Positions 51,057 through 59,823 of a DNA stretch of 64,000 bases are shown piece after piece. How positions within the stretch are numbered: position 1 is the first letter of the stretch; every line of letters begins with the position of its first letter. This DNA is from Oleiagrimonas sp035690885 (GTDB taxonomy: Bacteria; Pseudomonadota; Gammaproteobacteria; Xanthomonadales; Rhodanobacteraceae). The stretch covers positions 1-64,000 of the forward strand of contig DASSKC010000062.1 of assembly GCA_035690885.1 (NCBI GenBank), written 5' to 3'. The notes under the pieces were generated by a model. The model made no database searches, was not told where the DNA came from, and worked only from the letters and a program-made list of their open reading frames with translations. Both the position numbers and the translations under genes were made by a program.

Positions 51057-53347
51057 ATGATGGCGAACGCGATCCCGGAGCCAGGACATCGACATCGCGC
51101 TCGGCACGCTTTCCGGGCTTCTACAAGCTGTCGGTTGCCGAGCGGGTCAGGCTGCTGAGCGGGCGCGGACTGCTGTGCCGCGACGATTTTCGTGCGCTGG
51201 CCAGTGGGCGCCACAAGCTGACGGTGGACAAGGCCGACAAGATGATCGAGAACGTCATCGGCGTACTCGGCATGCCGGTCGGACTGGGCCTGAACTTCCT
51301 CATCAACGACAAGGACTACGTGATACCGCTCGCCGTCGAGGAGCCCTCCATCGTTGCGGCCCTCAGTTCGGCGGCCAAGCTGGCGCGCAAGGGTGGCGGG
51401 TTTCGCACCCGCAGCACCAAGCCGATCCTGATCGGGCAGGTGCAGGTGGTGGACGTGGCGCACGCGAGCAAGGCGCAGGCCGCGCTGCTGCGGCGCAAGG
51501 ACGAGCTCATCAACCTCGCCAACAGCCTGCATCCGAACATGGTCGCACGTGGCGGCGGCGTCGAGGACGTCGAGGTCATGGTCCATTCCGCGCCCGACGG
51601 CAAGCGTGACATGGTCGTCGTGCATCTGCTGGTCAACACCTGTGACGCCATGGGCGCCAACCTGGTCAATACCATGTGCGAGGGCGTGGCGCCGCTGGTG
51701 GAAACCATTACCGGCGGCAAGGTGTTCCTGCGCATCCTGTCCAATCTGACCGACCGTGCGCTGGTGTGGGCCGAGGCCGTGATTCCGGTCGAGGCGCTGG
51801 CCGGCAAGGGCCGCGACGGTGCCGAAGTGCGCGACGGCATCATCCTGGCCAACGACCTGGCCATCGTCGATCCGTACCGTGCGGCAACCCACAACAAAGG
51901 CGTGATGAATGGCGTCGATGCCGTGGCCTTGGCCACCGGCAACGATTGGCGCGCGCTGGAAGCGGCCGCGCATGCGTATGCCGCGCGCGGCAAGAGCTAC
52001 ACGTCGCTGACGCGCTGGTACAAGAACGACAACGGCGATCTGGTCGGCAGCATCGAAATGCCGATGAAGGTCGGTACCGTGGGCGGCAACCTGCAGTCCA
52101 ACCCGACTGTCGGCATCAACCACCGCCTGCTCGGCATCGACAGCGGCCGCGAGTTGGCCGAGGTGATGGGCGCCGTGGGTCTGGCGCAGAATTTCTCGGC
52201 CCTGCGTGCGCTGGTCACCGACGGCATCCAGCAGGGCCACATGACCTTGCACGCGCGCAGCGTGGCAATGGCGGCCGAGGCGACACCGGAGATGTTCGAT
52301 ACCGTGGTCGAGCGGCTGCTCGAAGACGGTGAGATCAAGATCTGGAAGGCGCGCGAAATCATCGCCGAACTGGGTGGCAAGGCGCGTCCGCGCCTGGTCG
52401 CCGGCAAGGACAAGCGCGAGGACGAGGCGTCCTGGTCGGCCGGTCACGGCAAGATCATCCTGCTTGGCGAACATGCCGTGGTACATGGCCGCCATGCCAT
52501 CGCCGCGCCGGTGCCGCTGGCGATCAAGGCGCGCGTCGATGATGCGGACGAAGGCGTCACCTTGATGATCCCGCGCTGGGGCGTCGAGCAGCGCCTGCAA
52601 CAGCACCTCAACCATCCGGGATCGTTCCTGCAGTCGCTGGCCATGTTGATCGACAAGCTCGAGCTGGGCGATCGGGCGATGGAAGTGCGCGTGTATCCCA
52701 ATGTGCCGCGTGCCATGGGGCTGGGTGGTTCGGCGGCGTTGGCCGTGGCCGTGATCCGTGCGCTGAACCGGCATTTCAGTCTGTCGTTGAGCGAGGCGGA
52801 TATTTGCCAGCTGGCTTTCGAGTGCGAAAAGATCGCGCATGGCACGCCATCGGGTATCGACAACACCGTCGCCACGTACGGCAAGCCGTTGCTGTACCGC
52901 AGTGGCAATCCGGCGGAAGTGGAAACCCTGCATCTGACCGAGTCGTTGCCACTGGTCATCGGCCTGTCCGGTACCGAAAGCCTGACCGCCAAGATGGTGG
53001 CGCGCGTTCGCCGCGCGTGGGAAAACAACAAGCCGCTTTACGAGCGCATCTTCGACGAAATCGACACTTTGACCATGCATGCGCTGGATGCGCTCAAGGC
53101 ACACGATCTGGCCCAACTGGGCGAGTTGATGAATGTCTGCCAGGGCCAGCTCAATGCGCTGCAAGTGTCCAGCTGGGAGCTTGAGGAATTGATGCAGATT
53201 GCACGCGACAACGGCGCCACCGGCGCCAAGCTGACCGGTGGCGGCGGTGGCGGTTCGATGATCGCGCTGTGCCCCGATGGCACGCAACAAGTAGTGCAGG
53301 CGATGCACAACGCGGGCTACCAGGCGATGGAGGTGCGCTTTGGCTGA
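51038..53347 (+). CDS. mvaA-mvaK1: Bifunctional HMG-CoA reductase (class II) - mevalonate kinase fusion
   Basis: The product has 769 residues in one uninterrupted frame. Residues 24-450 are a class II HMG-CoA reductase: MIENVIGVLGMPVGLG (69-84), catalytic Glu102 in AVEEPSIVAAL, CDAMGANLVNT, Lys287 in ATHNKGVMNGVDAV, Asp303 in TGNDWRALEA and His401 in IQQGHMTLHARS, each about 19-20 above the Pseudomonas mevalonii numbering. A charged linker (455-466, rich in Lys/Asp/Glu) leads to residues 467-769, a mevalonate kinase: GHGKIILLGEHAVVHG (469-484), RAMGLGGSAALAVAV (558-572), HGTPSGIDNT with Asp608, and KLTGGGGGGSMIAL (731-744). It would reduce HMG-CoA to mevalonate and phosphorylate it on the same chain. 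It overlaps mvaK2 upstream and idi downstream. Confidence 0.93.
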   Translation: MDNVRVNDGERDPGARTSTSRSARFPGFYKLSVAERVRLLSGRGLLCRDDFRALASGRHKLTVDKADKMIENVIGVLGMPVGLGLNFLINDKDYVIPLAVEEPSIVAALSSAAKLARKGGGFRTRSTKPILIGQVQVVDVAHASKAQAALLRRKDELINLANSLHPNMVARGGGVEDVEVMVHSAPDGKRDMVVVHLLVNTCDAMGANLVNTMCEGVAPLVETITGGKVFLRILSNLTDRALVWAEAVIPVEALAGKGRDGAEVRDGIILANDLAIVDPYRAATHNKGVMNGVDAVALATGNDWRALEAAAHAYAARGKSYTSLTRWYKNDNGDLVGSIEMPMKVGTVGGNLQSNPTVGINHRLLGIDSGRELAEVMGAVGLAQNFSALRALVTDGIQQGHMTLHARSVAMAAEATPEMFDTVVERLLEDGEIKIWKAREIIAELGGKARPRLVAGKDKREDEASWSAGHGKIILLGEHAVVHGRHAIAAPVPLAIKARVDDADEGVTLMIPRWGVEQRLQQHLNHPGSFLQSLAMLIDKLELGDRAMEVRVYPNVPRAMGLGGSAALAVAVIRALNRHFSLSLSEADICQLAFECEKIAHGTPSGIDNTVATYGKPLLYRSGNPAEVETLHLTESLPLVIGLSGTESLTAKMVARVRRAWENNKPLYERIFDEIDTLTMHALDALKAHDLAQLGELMNVCQGQLNALQVSSWELEELMQIARDNGATGAKLTGGGGGGSMIALCPDGTQQVVQAMHNAGYQAMEVRFG

Positions 53348-53921
53348 GGCATTGACGCAAACCGATCCGGTGGTCTCGTTTGATTCGGAACAATTGATCC
53401 TGGTCAATTCGGACGACCACGAAATAGGGTACAAGGACAAAGGTGCCTGTCATGACGGTCACGGCATCCTGCATCGCGCCTTTTCGTTGTTCGTGTTCAA
53501 TCGAAACGGCGAGTTGCTGTTGCAGCAGCGCGCGAAGGACAAGCGCCTGTGGCCCGGTTACTGGGCCAATACGTGCTGCAGCCACCCGCGCCGCGGCGAA
53601 AGCATGGACGATGCCACGGCCAGGCGTCTGGCCGAGGAAATGGGCATGCGCTGCGACCTGCGCTACCTGTACAAGTTCGAATACCAGGCCGATTATGGTG
53701 ATCTGGGTGCCGAACACGAGTTGTGCCGGGTTTACGTGGGCCAGTCCGACAGCCCCGTATCGGTCAACGTCAACGAGGTCGAAGCCTGGCGCTTCGTCTC
53801 GGCGGCAGAGCTGGACGAGGAAATCGAGGCCCATCCGGAGCGTTTCACGCCATGGCTGAAAATGGAATGGCAACGATTGCGCAATGAGTTCAATGCAGTT
53901 TTGCCACTGAGTAGTGGCTGA
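53340..53921 (+). CDS. idi: Isopentenyl-diphosphate isomerase, type 1 (Nudix fold)
   Basis: The product has 193 residues. The metal and active-site Cys are in YWANTCCSHPRRGE (Cys79/80), the Nudix-like helix is ARRLAEEMGM, and the catalytic Glu is in GAEHELCRVY. Type 1 enzymes interconvert IPP and DMAPP with divalent metal and no flavin. The start is TTG at 53340, supported by GATGGAGG six bases upstream, and overlaps the fusion stop by eight bases. A weak hairpin (53921-53937) followed by TTTT may end the operon. Confidence 0.92.
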   Translation: MAEALTQTDPVVSFDSEQLILVNSDDHEIGYKDKGACHDGHGILHRAFSLFVFNRNGELLLQQRAKDKRLWPGYWANTCCSHPRRGESMDDATARRLAEEMGMRCDLRYLYKFEYQADYGDLGAEHELCRVYVGQSDSPVSVNVNEVEAWRFVSAAELDEEIEAHPERFTPWLKMEWQRLRNEFNAVLPLSSG

Positions 53922-53940
53922 ACCCGTTGATACGGTTGTT

Positions 53941-53969
53941 TTGACTACACCCTGGTATGCGCCTAGGCT
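53941..53969 (+). promoter_or_regulatory. Candidate promoter of hpnH
   Basis: TTGACT (53941-53946) and TAGGCT (53964-53969) are 17 bp apart, 54 bp before the hpnH start. The -10 resembles the TAGCCT of the two BON promoters. It gives hpnH its own promoter next to the mevalonate operon terminus. Confidence 0.5.
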
Positions 53970-54023
53970 GAAAACCGGACGAGAGAAAAAACATTTTCGA
54001 ATATCGCATTGAAGGAGGTCATC

Positions 54024-55142
54024 ATGAGCATACCCCTCGTGCAAAAGTACCGCGTGGCTCGCTACGTGGTCGGCAAGAAACTCGCGGGTGTCAAACGATA
54101 CCCGCTGACGTTGATGCTGGAACCGCTGTTCCAATGCAACCTGGCCTGTCCCGGTTGCGGCAAGATCGACTACGAAGATGACATCCTGCGCCGACGCATG
54201 AGCGTCGAGGATGCCTTGCATGCGGTCGATGAATGCGGTGCGCCCATGGTGTCGCTGCCCGGTGGCGAGCCCTTGATCCACAAGGAAATCGACCAGATCG
54301 TCGAGGGCATCATCGCGCGCAAGAAGTTCGTCTATCTTTGCACCAATGCGATTCTGCTGAAGAAAAAACTCGACCTGTTCAAGCCGTCACCGTATCTCAC
54401 GTTTTCCGTGCATCTGGACGGCCTGCGTGAGGAGCACGACAAGTCGGTCGATCGCGAAGGTGTTTTCGACACGGTCGTGGAGGCAATTTCCGAAGCGTTG
54501 AAACGCGGCTTTCGTGTCACCGTCAATTGCACGCTGTTCACGGGCGAAGATCCGGCCCGGGTGGCGCAGTTCTTCGATTACGTGACCGAGCTGGGCGTGG
54601 AGGGCATCACCGTCTCGCCGGGCTACAGCTACCAGCACGCCGCGCGTCAGGATGTGTTCCTGCCACGCAATGCCAGCAAGGATCTGTTCCGCGACATCTT
54701 CCGCCATGGCAAGCAGCGCAAGGACAAATGGCGCTTCAACCAGTCCGGCCTGTTCCTGGACTTTCTCGCCGGCAACCAGACCTACCAGTGCACGCCGTGG
54801 TCAATGCCTTGCTACAACATGTTCGGCTGGCAAAAGCCGTGCTATCTGCTGGTGGACGAGGGCTACGTGCCCACCTTTGATCAATTGATCAACGACACCG
54901 ACTGGGATCATTACGGCTTCGGCCACAATCCCAAGTGCGACAACTGCATGGCCCATTGCGGCTACGAAGGCACGGCCGTCGACGACACCTTCAATCATCC
55001 GTTGAAGGCCTTGTTCGAGTCCATGCGCGGACCGCGCACCGAAGGCCCGATGGCGCCGGAGCTGCCGGTTCTGTACAGCACTCGTGAGAGTGACCCGGCC
55101 GACATGCGGGTGGCGGTCACCGGTCCCGAAGACCACCACTGA
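54024..55142 (+). CDS. hpnH: Adenosyl-hopene transferase (radical SAM, HpnH)
   Basis: The product has 372 residues. The radical-SAM cluster is FQCNLACPGCGKIDYEDD (C-x3-C-x2-C, Cys38, Cys42, Cys45). SLPGGEPLIHKEIDQIV and the C-terminal PKCDNCMAHCGYEG complete the HpnH pattern. It adds 5'-deoxyadenosine to diploptene to make adenosylhopane, the entry to extended hopanoids. AAGGAGG lies six bases before the ATG. It follows idi with 102 bp, and no HpnB/I/J/K/O genes are seen in the window. Confidence 0.95.
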   Translation: MSIPLVQKYRVARYVVGKKLAGVKRYPLTLMLEPLFQCNLACPGCGKIDYEDDILRRRMSVEDALHAVDECGAPMVSLPGGEPLIHKEIDQIVEGIIARKKFVYLCTNAILLKKKLDLFKPSPYLTFSVHLDGLREEHDKSVDREGVFDTVVEAISEALKRGFRVTVNCTLFTGEDPARVAQFFDYVTELGVEGITVSPGYSYQHAARQDVFLPRNASKDLFRDIFRHGKQRKDKWRFNQSGLFLDFLAGNQTYQCTPWSMPCYNMFGWQKPCYLLVDEGYVPTFDQLINDTDWDHYGFGHNPKCDNCMAHCGYEGTAVDDTFNHPLKALFESMRGPRTEGPMAPELPVLYSTRESDPADMRVAVTGPEDHH

Positions 55143-55202
55143 CACGTAGCTGGCGTCCTGTACCCTGACACCCTCGCGTTTCAAGATCGCGAAGGTGGTG
55201 TT

Positions 55203-55277
55203 GTAGGTCGGGCATCGCCCGACGACCAGCCCGCATGCGCTCGTGACGGTTTGTCGGCGGGCAGTGCCCGCCCTACG
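55203..55277. repeat. REP-like doublet of two hairpins after hpnH
   Basis: GTCGGGC-atc-GCCCGAC (55207-55223) and GGCGGGC-agt-GCCCGCC (55256-55272) are two perfect hairpins bounded by GTAGG and CCTAC on the outside, so the whole unit is itself an imperfect inverted repeat. The layout is that of a REP doublet. It differs in sequence from the 26.7-kb and 34.9-kb repeat family. It may also act as the hpnH 3' terminator region. Confidence 0.65.
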
Positions 55278-55347
55278 ATGTCAGGCAAGTAGAGCAGGCA
55301 CTCGCGGCGGCCGTCCCTGGCCATGCGTCGTCATGGTCTGCCCATCA

Positions 55348-58300
55348 TCACGGCGTGCGATCGCTTCGACCCATCGGCGTGCCTTCGTCTCCTTCGCTTT
55401 CGAACGGCTGCGCTTCGATGGCTCCGGCATGCGTGTCGAGCTTGTCTCCCAGCAGGCGCCGGATGACCACGTAGAACACCGGAACGAACAGCACGCCGAG
55501 CACCGTGGCGAACAGCATGCCGCCAATCACGCCCGTGCCGATGGCGTGGCGGGCATTGGCGCCGGCACCCGTGGAGATGGCCAGCGGCAACACGCCGAGG
55601 ATGAACGCCAGTGACGTCATCAGGATGGGACGGAAGCGCAAGCGTGCCGCTTCGACCACCGCTTCGCGCAGCGAGCGCCCGGCAGCTTGTTCGGCCACCG
55701 CGTATTCGATGATCAGGATGGCGTTCTTCGCCGCCAGGCCGATGATCGTGATCAATCCGATCTTGAAGTAGATGTCGTTGGGCAGGCCACGCAGCATCGT
55801 GAATGCCACCGAGCCCAGGACACCCAACGGCACGATCAACAATACCGAGATCGGGATCGACCAGCTTTCGTACAGCGCGGCCAGACACAGGAAGGCCACG
55901 ATCAACGACAAGCCGAACAGCAGCGGCGCGGTATTGCCGGACATCACTTCCTGGTAGGACTGTCCGGTCCAGTCGATGGCAAAGCCCTCCGGCAAGTCCT
56001 CGTTGACGATCTTCTGCATCGCCGCCATGGCCTGACCGGAACTGTAGCCTTCGGCGGCCGATCCGTTGATCTGGATGGCCGAGTAGCCGTTGTAACGGGT
56101 GCGGTCCGGTGGCGCGACTTCCCACTCGGGATGGACCACATTGGAGATCGGGACCATGTTGCTGCCGTCGTGATCCGGATCGGCAATCAGGCTGCTTGGC
56201 GTGTAGAAGTGGGTCAGTGCCTCCGGCCCCATGCGATACGGTGCCTGGGCCTGCATGATCACGCGTTTGGTGCGTCCCTCGGCGCTGAAGTCGTTGATGT
56301 ACACCGGTGCCAGCATCAGGCGCACGGCGTTGTAGACATCGGTGACCGACAAGCCCATGGATTGGGCCTGGGTGCGGTCCACATTGAGTTTGAGCTGCGG
56401 CGCATCGGGCAGGGCATTGGGACGCACTTGTGTCAGCACGGGGTTTTTCCGGGCCGCGGCCAGGAGGGTGTGCTCGGCCTTGGTCAGTGCGGCAAAGCCC
56501 TTGCCGGAGCGGTCCTCCAGGTACATGGCGAAACCACCGAACTGGCCCAGTCCCTGCACGGTCGGCACGTTGAGCATGAAGACGGTGGCGTCATGGATGC
56601 CCATGAACAGCTTGCCGTTGTTGCGTGCAATGTATTGTTGCGCCGTGACCGAGCGTTCGTCCCAGTCTTTCAGTTGCACGAAGGCCATGCCGACGTTTTC
56701 ACCGGAGCCGACGAAACTGAAACCGCTGACCTGGAAAACGTTGGCCGTAGCCGGGTCCTTGTCGAGGATTTTCCGGATCTTCGCCATCACGTCTTCGGTA
56801 CGGTGCAGCGTTGCGCCGGGCGGGAGCTGCACGATGATCATCGCGTAGCCCTGGTCTTCCTCGGGCAGGAAACTGGTCGGCATCTTGACGAACAGGAAGC
56901 CGCAAAGCACTGCCAGCAACACGAACGCGATCATCCAGCGCGGCGCGTGGCCGGCGGCCTTGTGCACGCGGTGCGCATAGTTGTTCGTGGTCCAGTCGAA
57001 GAACTGGTTGAACTTGCGGAACACGATGTTCTTTTTCTTGTCGTGATCGTGTTTGATCAGCTGCACGCACAGGGCCGGCGTGAACGACAAGGCCAGGAAC
57101 GCCGAGAACACCATCGACAGGGCAATGGTCAGCGCGAACTGCTGGTAGATGGCACCGACGCTGCCGCCTTGCAGCGCACTGGGAATGAACACGGCGGCCA
57201 ACACCACCGTGATCGCCACGACGGCGCCGGTAATCTGCCCCATCGCCTTGCGCGTGGCCTGCTTGATCGGCAGTTTGTCTTCGCGCATCACGCGCTCGAC
57301 GTTCTCGATCACCACGATGGCGTCATCGACCAGGATGCCGATCGCCAGCACCATGCCGAACATCGTCAGCTGGTTGATGGTGAATCCCATGGCCGTCATG
57401 CCCAGGAACGTGCCCAGCAGGGCGACCGGAATGACCAGGGTCGGGATGATGGTCGCGCGGATGTTCTGCAGGAACAGCAGCATCACCAGGAACACCAGCA
57501 CGATGGCCTCGGCCAGCGTCATGATCACTTCTTCGATGGCGATGTTGACGAAGGTGGTCGAGTCGTACGGCACCAGCCAGGACAGTCCGGCCGGGAACGA
57601 GCTGGACAGCTCGTTCATCTTGTTCTTGACCTCTTCGGCCACGGTCAGGGCATTCGCGCCGCTTTGCAGCTGGATCGCGAAGGCTCCGGTAGGTGCGCCG
57701 TTGTAGGTGGAATTGAAGCCGTAATGTTGCGCGCCGAACCCGATCTTGGCCACATCCTTGAGGCGCACGGTGGTGCCGTCGGCATTGGCGCGCAAGATGA
57801 TGTTGCCGAACTGCTCGGGCGTGTTGAATCGTGACTCGGTGGTCACGTTGGCGGTGAAGCCCTGGCTGTCGGGGGATGGCATGGCGCCGATCGAGCCGGC
57901 CGCAAACTGCACGTTCTGCGATTGCACGGCGTTGAGCACCTGGGTCGCGGACAAGCCGTAACCGTGCAGCTTGTCCGGATTGAGCCAGATGCGCATGGCG
58001 TAACCGGAGCCGAACTGGTTCACGTTGCCGACGCCGGGCAGGCGCGAGATCTGGTCGATGATGTGTACGGCGACGTAATCGTTGATCGCCTTCTGGTCCA
58101 TCGTGCCGTCTTCAGAGCGCAATGCCACCAGCATCAGGAAGCCGGCGCTGGCCTTTTGCACGGTCACGCCTTGTTGCGTCACTTCCTTGGGCAGGCGCGG
58201 TGCAGCCAGCGAGACCTTGTTTTGTACCTGCACCTGGGCGATGTCGGCGTCGGTCCCGGCGGCGAACGTCAGGTTGATCTGGACGCGTCCGGTCGAGCTC

Positions 58301-58545
58301 GACGAGGAGCTGAAGTACAGCAGGTTGTCGATGCCGGTCAGTTGCTGCTCGATCACCTGGGTGACCGTTTTCTCGAGCGTTTCGGCACTGGCACCGGGGT
58401 AGCTGGCGCTCACATTGACCTGTACCGGCGCGATGCTCGGGTACGACTCCACACCGAGGTTGAGAATGGAGATGACGCCGCCAAGCGATATGAGGATCGC
58501 GACGACCCAGGCAAAGACCGGCCTGTCGATGAAAAACTTGGGCAT
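55348..58545 (-). CDS. RND multidrug efflux pump, inner-membrane AcrB-like subunit
   Basis: The product has 1065 residues, full HAE-1 length. FFIDRPVFAWVVAILISLGG is the canonical N-terminus; the proton-relay pair is in AIGILVDDAIVVIENVER (Asp-Asp), the conserved Lys in GLAAKNAILIIEYA, and PASFLP-type PTSFLPEEDQGY lies in the porter domain. It works as a trimer that takes drugs from the periplasm and passes them to an outer-membrane channel with the adaptor encoded upstream. An outer-membrane factor gene is not adjacent. A charged C-terminal tail (FESEGDEGTPMGRSDRTP) is extended. Confidence 0.95.
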   Translation of the reverse strand: MPKFFIDRPVFAWVVAILISLGGVISILNLGVESYPSIAPVQVNVSASYPGASAETLEKTVTQVIEQQLTGIDNLLYFSSSSSSTGRVQINLTFAAGTDADIAQVQVQNKVSLAAPRLPKEVTQQGVTVQKASAGFLMLVALRSEDGTMDQKAINDYVAVHIIDQISRLPGVGNVNQFGSGYAMRIWLNPDKLHGYGLSATQVLNAVQSQNVQFAAGSIGAMPSPDSQGFTANVTTESRFNTPEQFGNIILRANADGTTVRLKDVAKIGFGAQHYGFNSTYNGAPTGAFAIQLQSGANALTVAEEVKNKMNELSSSFPAGLSWLVPYDSTTFVNIAIEEVIMTLAEAIVLVFLVMLLFLQNIRATIIPTLVIPVALLGTFLGMTAMGFTINQLTMFGMVLAIGILVDDAIVVIENVERVMREDKLPIKQATRKAMGQITGAVVAITVVLAAVFIPSALQGGSVGAIYQQFALTIALSMVFSAFLALSFTPALCVQLIKHDHDKKKNIVFRKFNQFFDWTTNNYAHRVHKAAGHAPRWMIAFVLLAVLCGFLFVKMPTSFLPEEDQGYAMIIVQLPPGATLHRTEDVMAKIRKILDKDPATANVFQVSGFSFVGSGENVGMAFVQLKDWDERSVTAQQYIARNNGKLFMGIHDATVFMLNVPTVQGLGQFGGFAMYLEDRSGKGFAALTKAEHTLLAAARKNPVLTQVRPNALPDAPQLKLNVDRTQAQSMGLSVTDVYNAVRLMLAPVYINDFSAEGRTKRVIMQAQAPYRMGPEALTHFYTPSSLIADPDHDGSNMVPISNVVHPEWEVAPPDRTRYNGYSAIQINGSAAEGYSSGQAMAAMQKIVNEDLPEGFAIDWTGQSYQEVMSGNTAPLLFGLSLIVAFLCLAALYESWSIPISVLLIVPLGVLGSVAFTMLRGLPNDIYFKIGLITIIGLAAKNAILIIEYAVAEQAAGRSLREAVVEAARLRFRPILMTSLAFILGVLPLAISTGAGANARHAIGTGVIGGMLFATVLGVLFVPVFYVVIRRLLGDKLDTHAGAIEAQPFESEGDEGTPMGRSDRTP

Positions 58546-58554
58546 GATCGATCC

Positions 58555-59823
58555 TCAGGATTTGGTCGACGGCTTGCCGGCGGCTTCGGATGATGCCGCA
58601 GCGGCAGGCGGGGTTGACGCGGCCGCAGCCGGGGTGACGACGGTCTTGCCCTGGGCCGTTTTTTGACCCGCGGGTTTGGCATTGCCACTGACGGGTTTGA
58701 CCACCGCGCCGACATGCGCCTTGGGAATGCCGCCCACGATCACGCGGTCGCCGGCGGCCAGACCCTTGGTGACGACCCAGTTCGGTCCCTGCATGCCATC
58801 AAGCGTGACGTTCTTGCGCACGACCTTGTTGTCCTTGCCGACGGTGAGTACATAGGCGCTGGAGGTATCGCGCTGGACCGCATTCTGCGGTATCAGGAAC
58901 GCCTGATTGAGCGAACCCATGTCCACTTCGAGCGTGGCGTACATGCCGGGCAGCAGCACATGTTCGGGGTTGGGGACCAATGCACGCAGCGTGACACCAC
59001 CCGTGGCCGGGTCCACCGAAGCGGCGGCGAAGTCCAGCGTGCCGGTATGCGGGTAGGTGGTGCCACCGGGCAGTTTCAGCGTGACGGAAGCTTTGCTGGT
59101 GCCTTTCAACGTGGCCTGGCCGCTGACCTGCTTGGCGCGCAATTGCTGCAGCTCGCCGACCGGCATCGAGAACGTGACGTAGATCGGATCGATCTGTCGC
59201 ACCGTGGTCAGCAAGGTGGCCGTACCCTGGCCAACCAGCGCGCCCTCGGTCACCTGTTGTTTGCCGGCGCGACCGGCGATGGGTGCGCGGACCGTGGCAT
59301 AACCGAGCTTGATGCGGGCATTGTCGACCTGGGCCTTGGCTGCCGTGACGGCGGCGGCGGCGGTGCGCTTTGCGGCCAGCGCGTTGTCCATCTCCGACTT
59401 GGAGATGTAGCCCTTGGGCACCAGTTTGCTCGCGCGTTCGGCGTGCATCTTGGCATTGGCGTAGGTCGCCTGCGCCTGGGCCAACTCGGCCTGGGCTGCA
59501 TTCAAGGTGGCCTGGAACGGTGCCGGGTCGATCTTGAACAGGACCTGGCCCTCGTCCACATACGTGCCTTCGTTGTAGGTGCGCTTGAGCAGTACGCCAC
59601 CGACGCGTGCGCGTACATCCGCGGTGCGAAACGCCGACAGACGTCCGGTGGCTTCGCGCACCAGAGGTACCGTCTGCGGTTGCACGCGAGTTACCTGCAC
59701 ACTCGCCGGCGGCATTTGACGTTGCTTGTTCTGGCCGCCGCAGCCGGCCATCAGGGCCACGGCCGTTGCGACGATGAAAACCCGCGATGCGCGGGACGGA
59801 ATATGACTGCGAGGGGAGGTCAT
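58555..59823 (-). CDS. RND efflux periplasmic adaptor (membrane fusion protein) lipoprotein
   Basis: The product has 422 residues. A lipobox LMAGC shows N-terminal lipidation. The lipoyl/HlyD barrel-sandwich motifs VRARVGGVLLKRTYNEGTYV DEG and AQAELAQAQATYANAKMHAE coiled coil are present, then VRAPIAGRAGKQ. The C-terminal 50 residues are low complexity (Ala/Pro/Lys/Thr-rich). It links the AcrB-like pump to an outer-membrane channel. The start overlaps the TetR stop by ATGA; nine bp separate it from the pump gene. Confidence 0.93.
   Translation of the reverse strand: MTSPRSHIPSRASRVFIVATAVALMAGCGGQNKQRQMPPASVQVTRVQPQTVPLVREATGRLSAFRTADVRARVGGVLLKRTYNEGTYVDEGQVLFKIDPAPFQATLNAAQAELAQAQATYANAKMHAERASKLVPKGYISKSEMDNALAAKRTAAAAVTAAKAQVDNARIKLGYATVRAPIAGRAGKQQVTEGALVGQGTATLLTTVRQIDPIYVTFSMPVGELQQLRAKQVSGQATLKGTSKASVTLKLPGGTTYPHTGTLDFAAASVDPATGGVTLRALVPNPEHVLLPGMYATLEVDMGSLNQAFLIPQNAVQRDTSSAYVLTVGKDNKVVRKNVTLDGMQGPNWVVTKGLAAGDRVIVGGIPKAHVGAVVKPVSGNAKPAGQKTAQGKTVVTPAAAASTPPAAAASSEAAGKPSTKS

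Noticed and set aside
51023..53440. An 805-codon minus-strand frame across the reductase-kinase gene
   Set aside because: It is a shadow of the plus-strand fusion, with His/Gln/Arg-rich, low-complexity translation and no motifs.
48849..53921. HMG-CoA synthase or thiolase encoded within the mevalonate operon
   Set aside because: All frames of useful length in the operon are accounted for; none carries thiolase-fold motifs.
55687..57834. A 715-codon plus-strand frame inside the RND pump gene
   Set aside because: It is antisense to a full-length AcrB-like gene and is rich in His/Gln/Asp without domain signatures.
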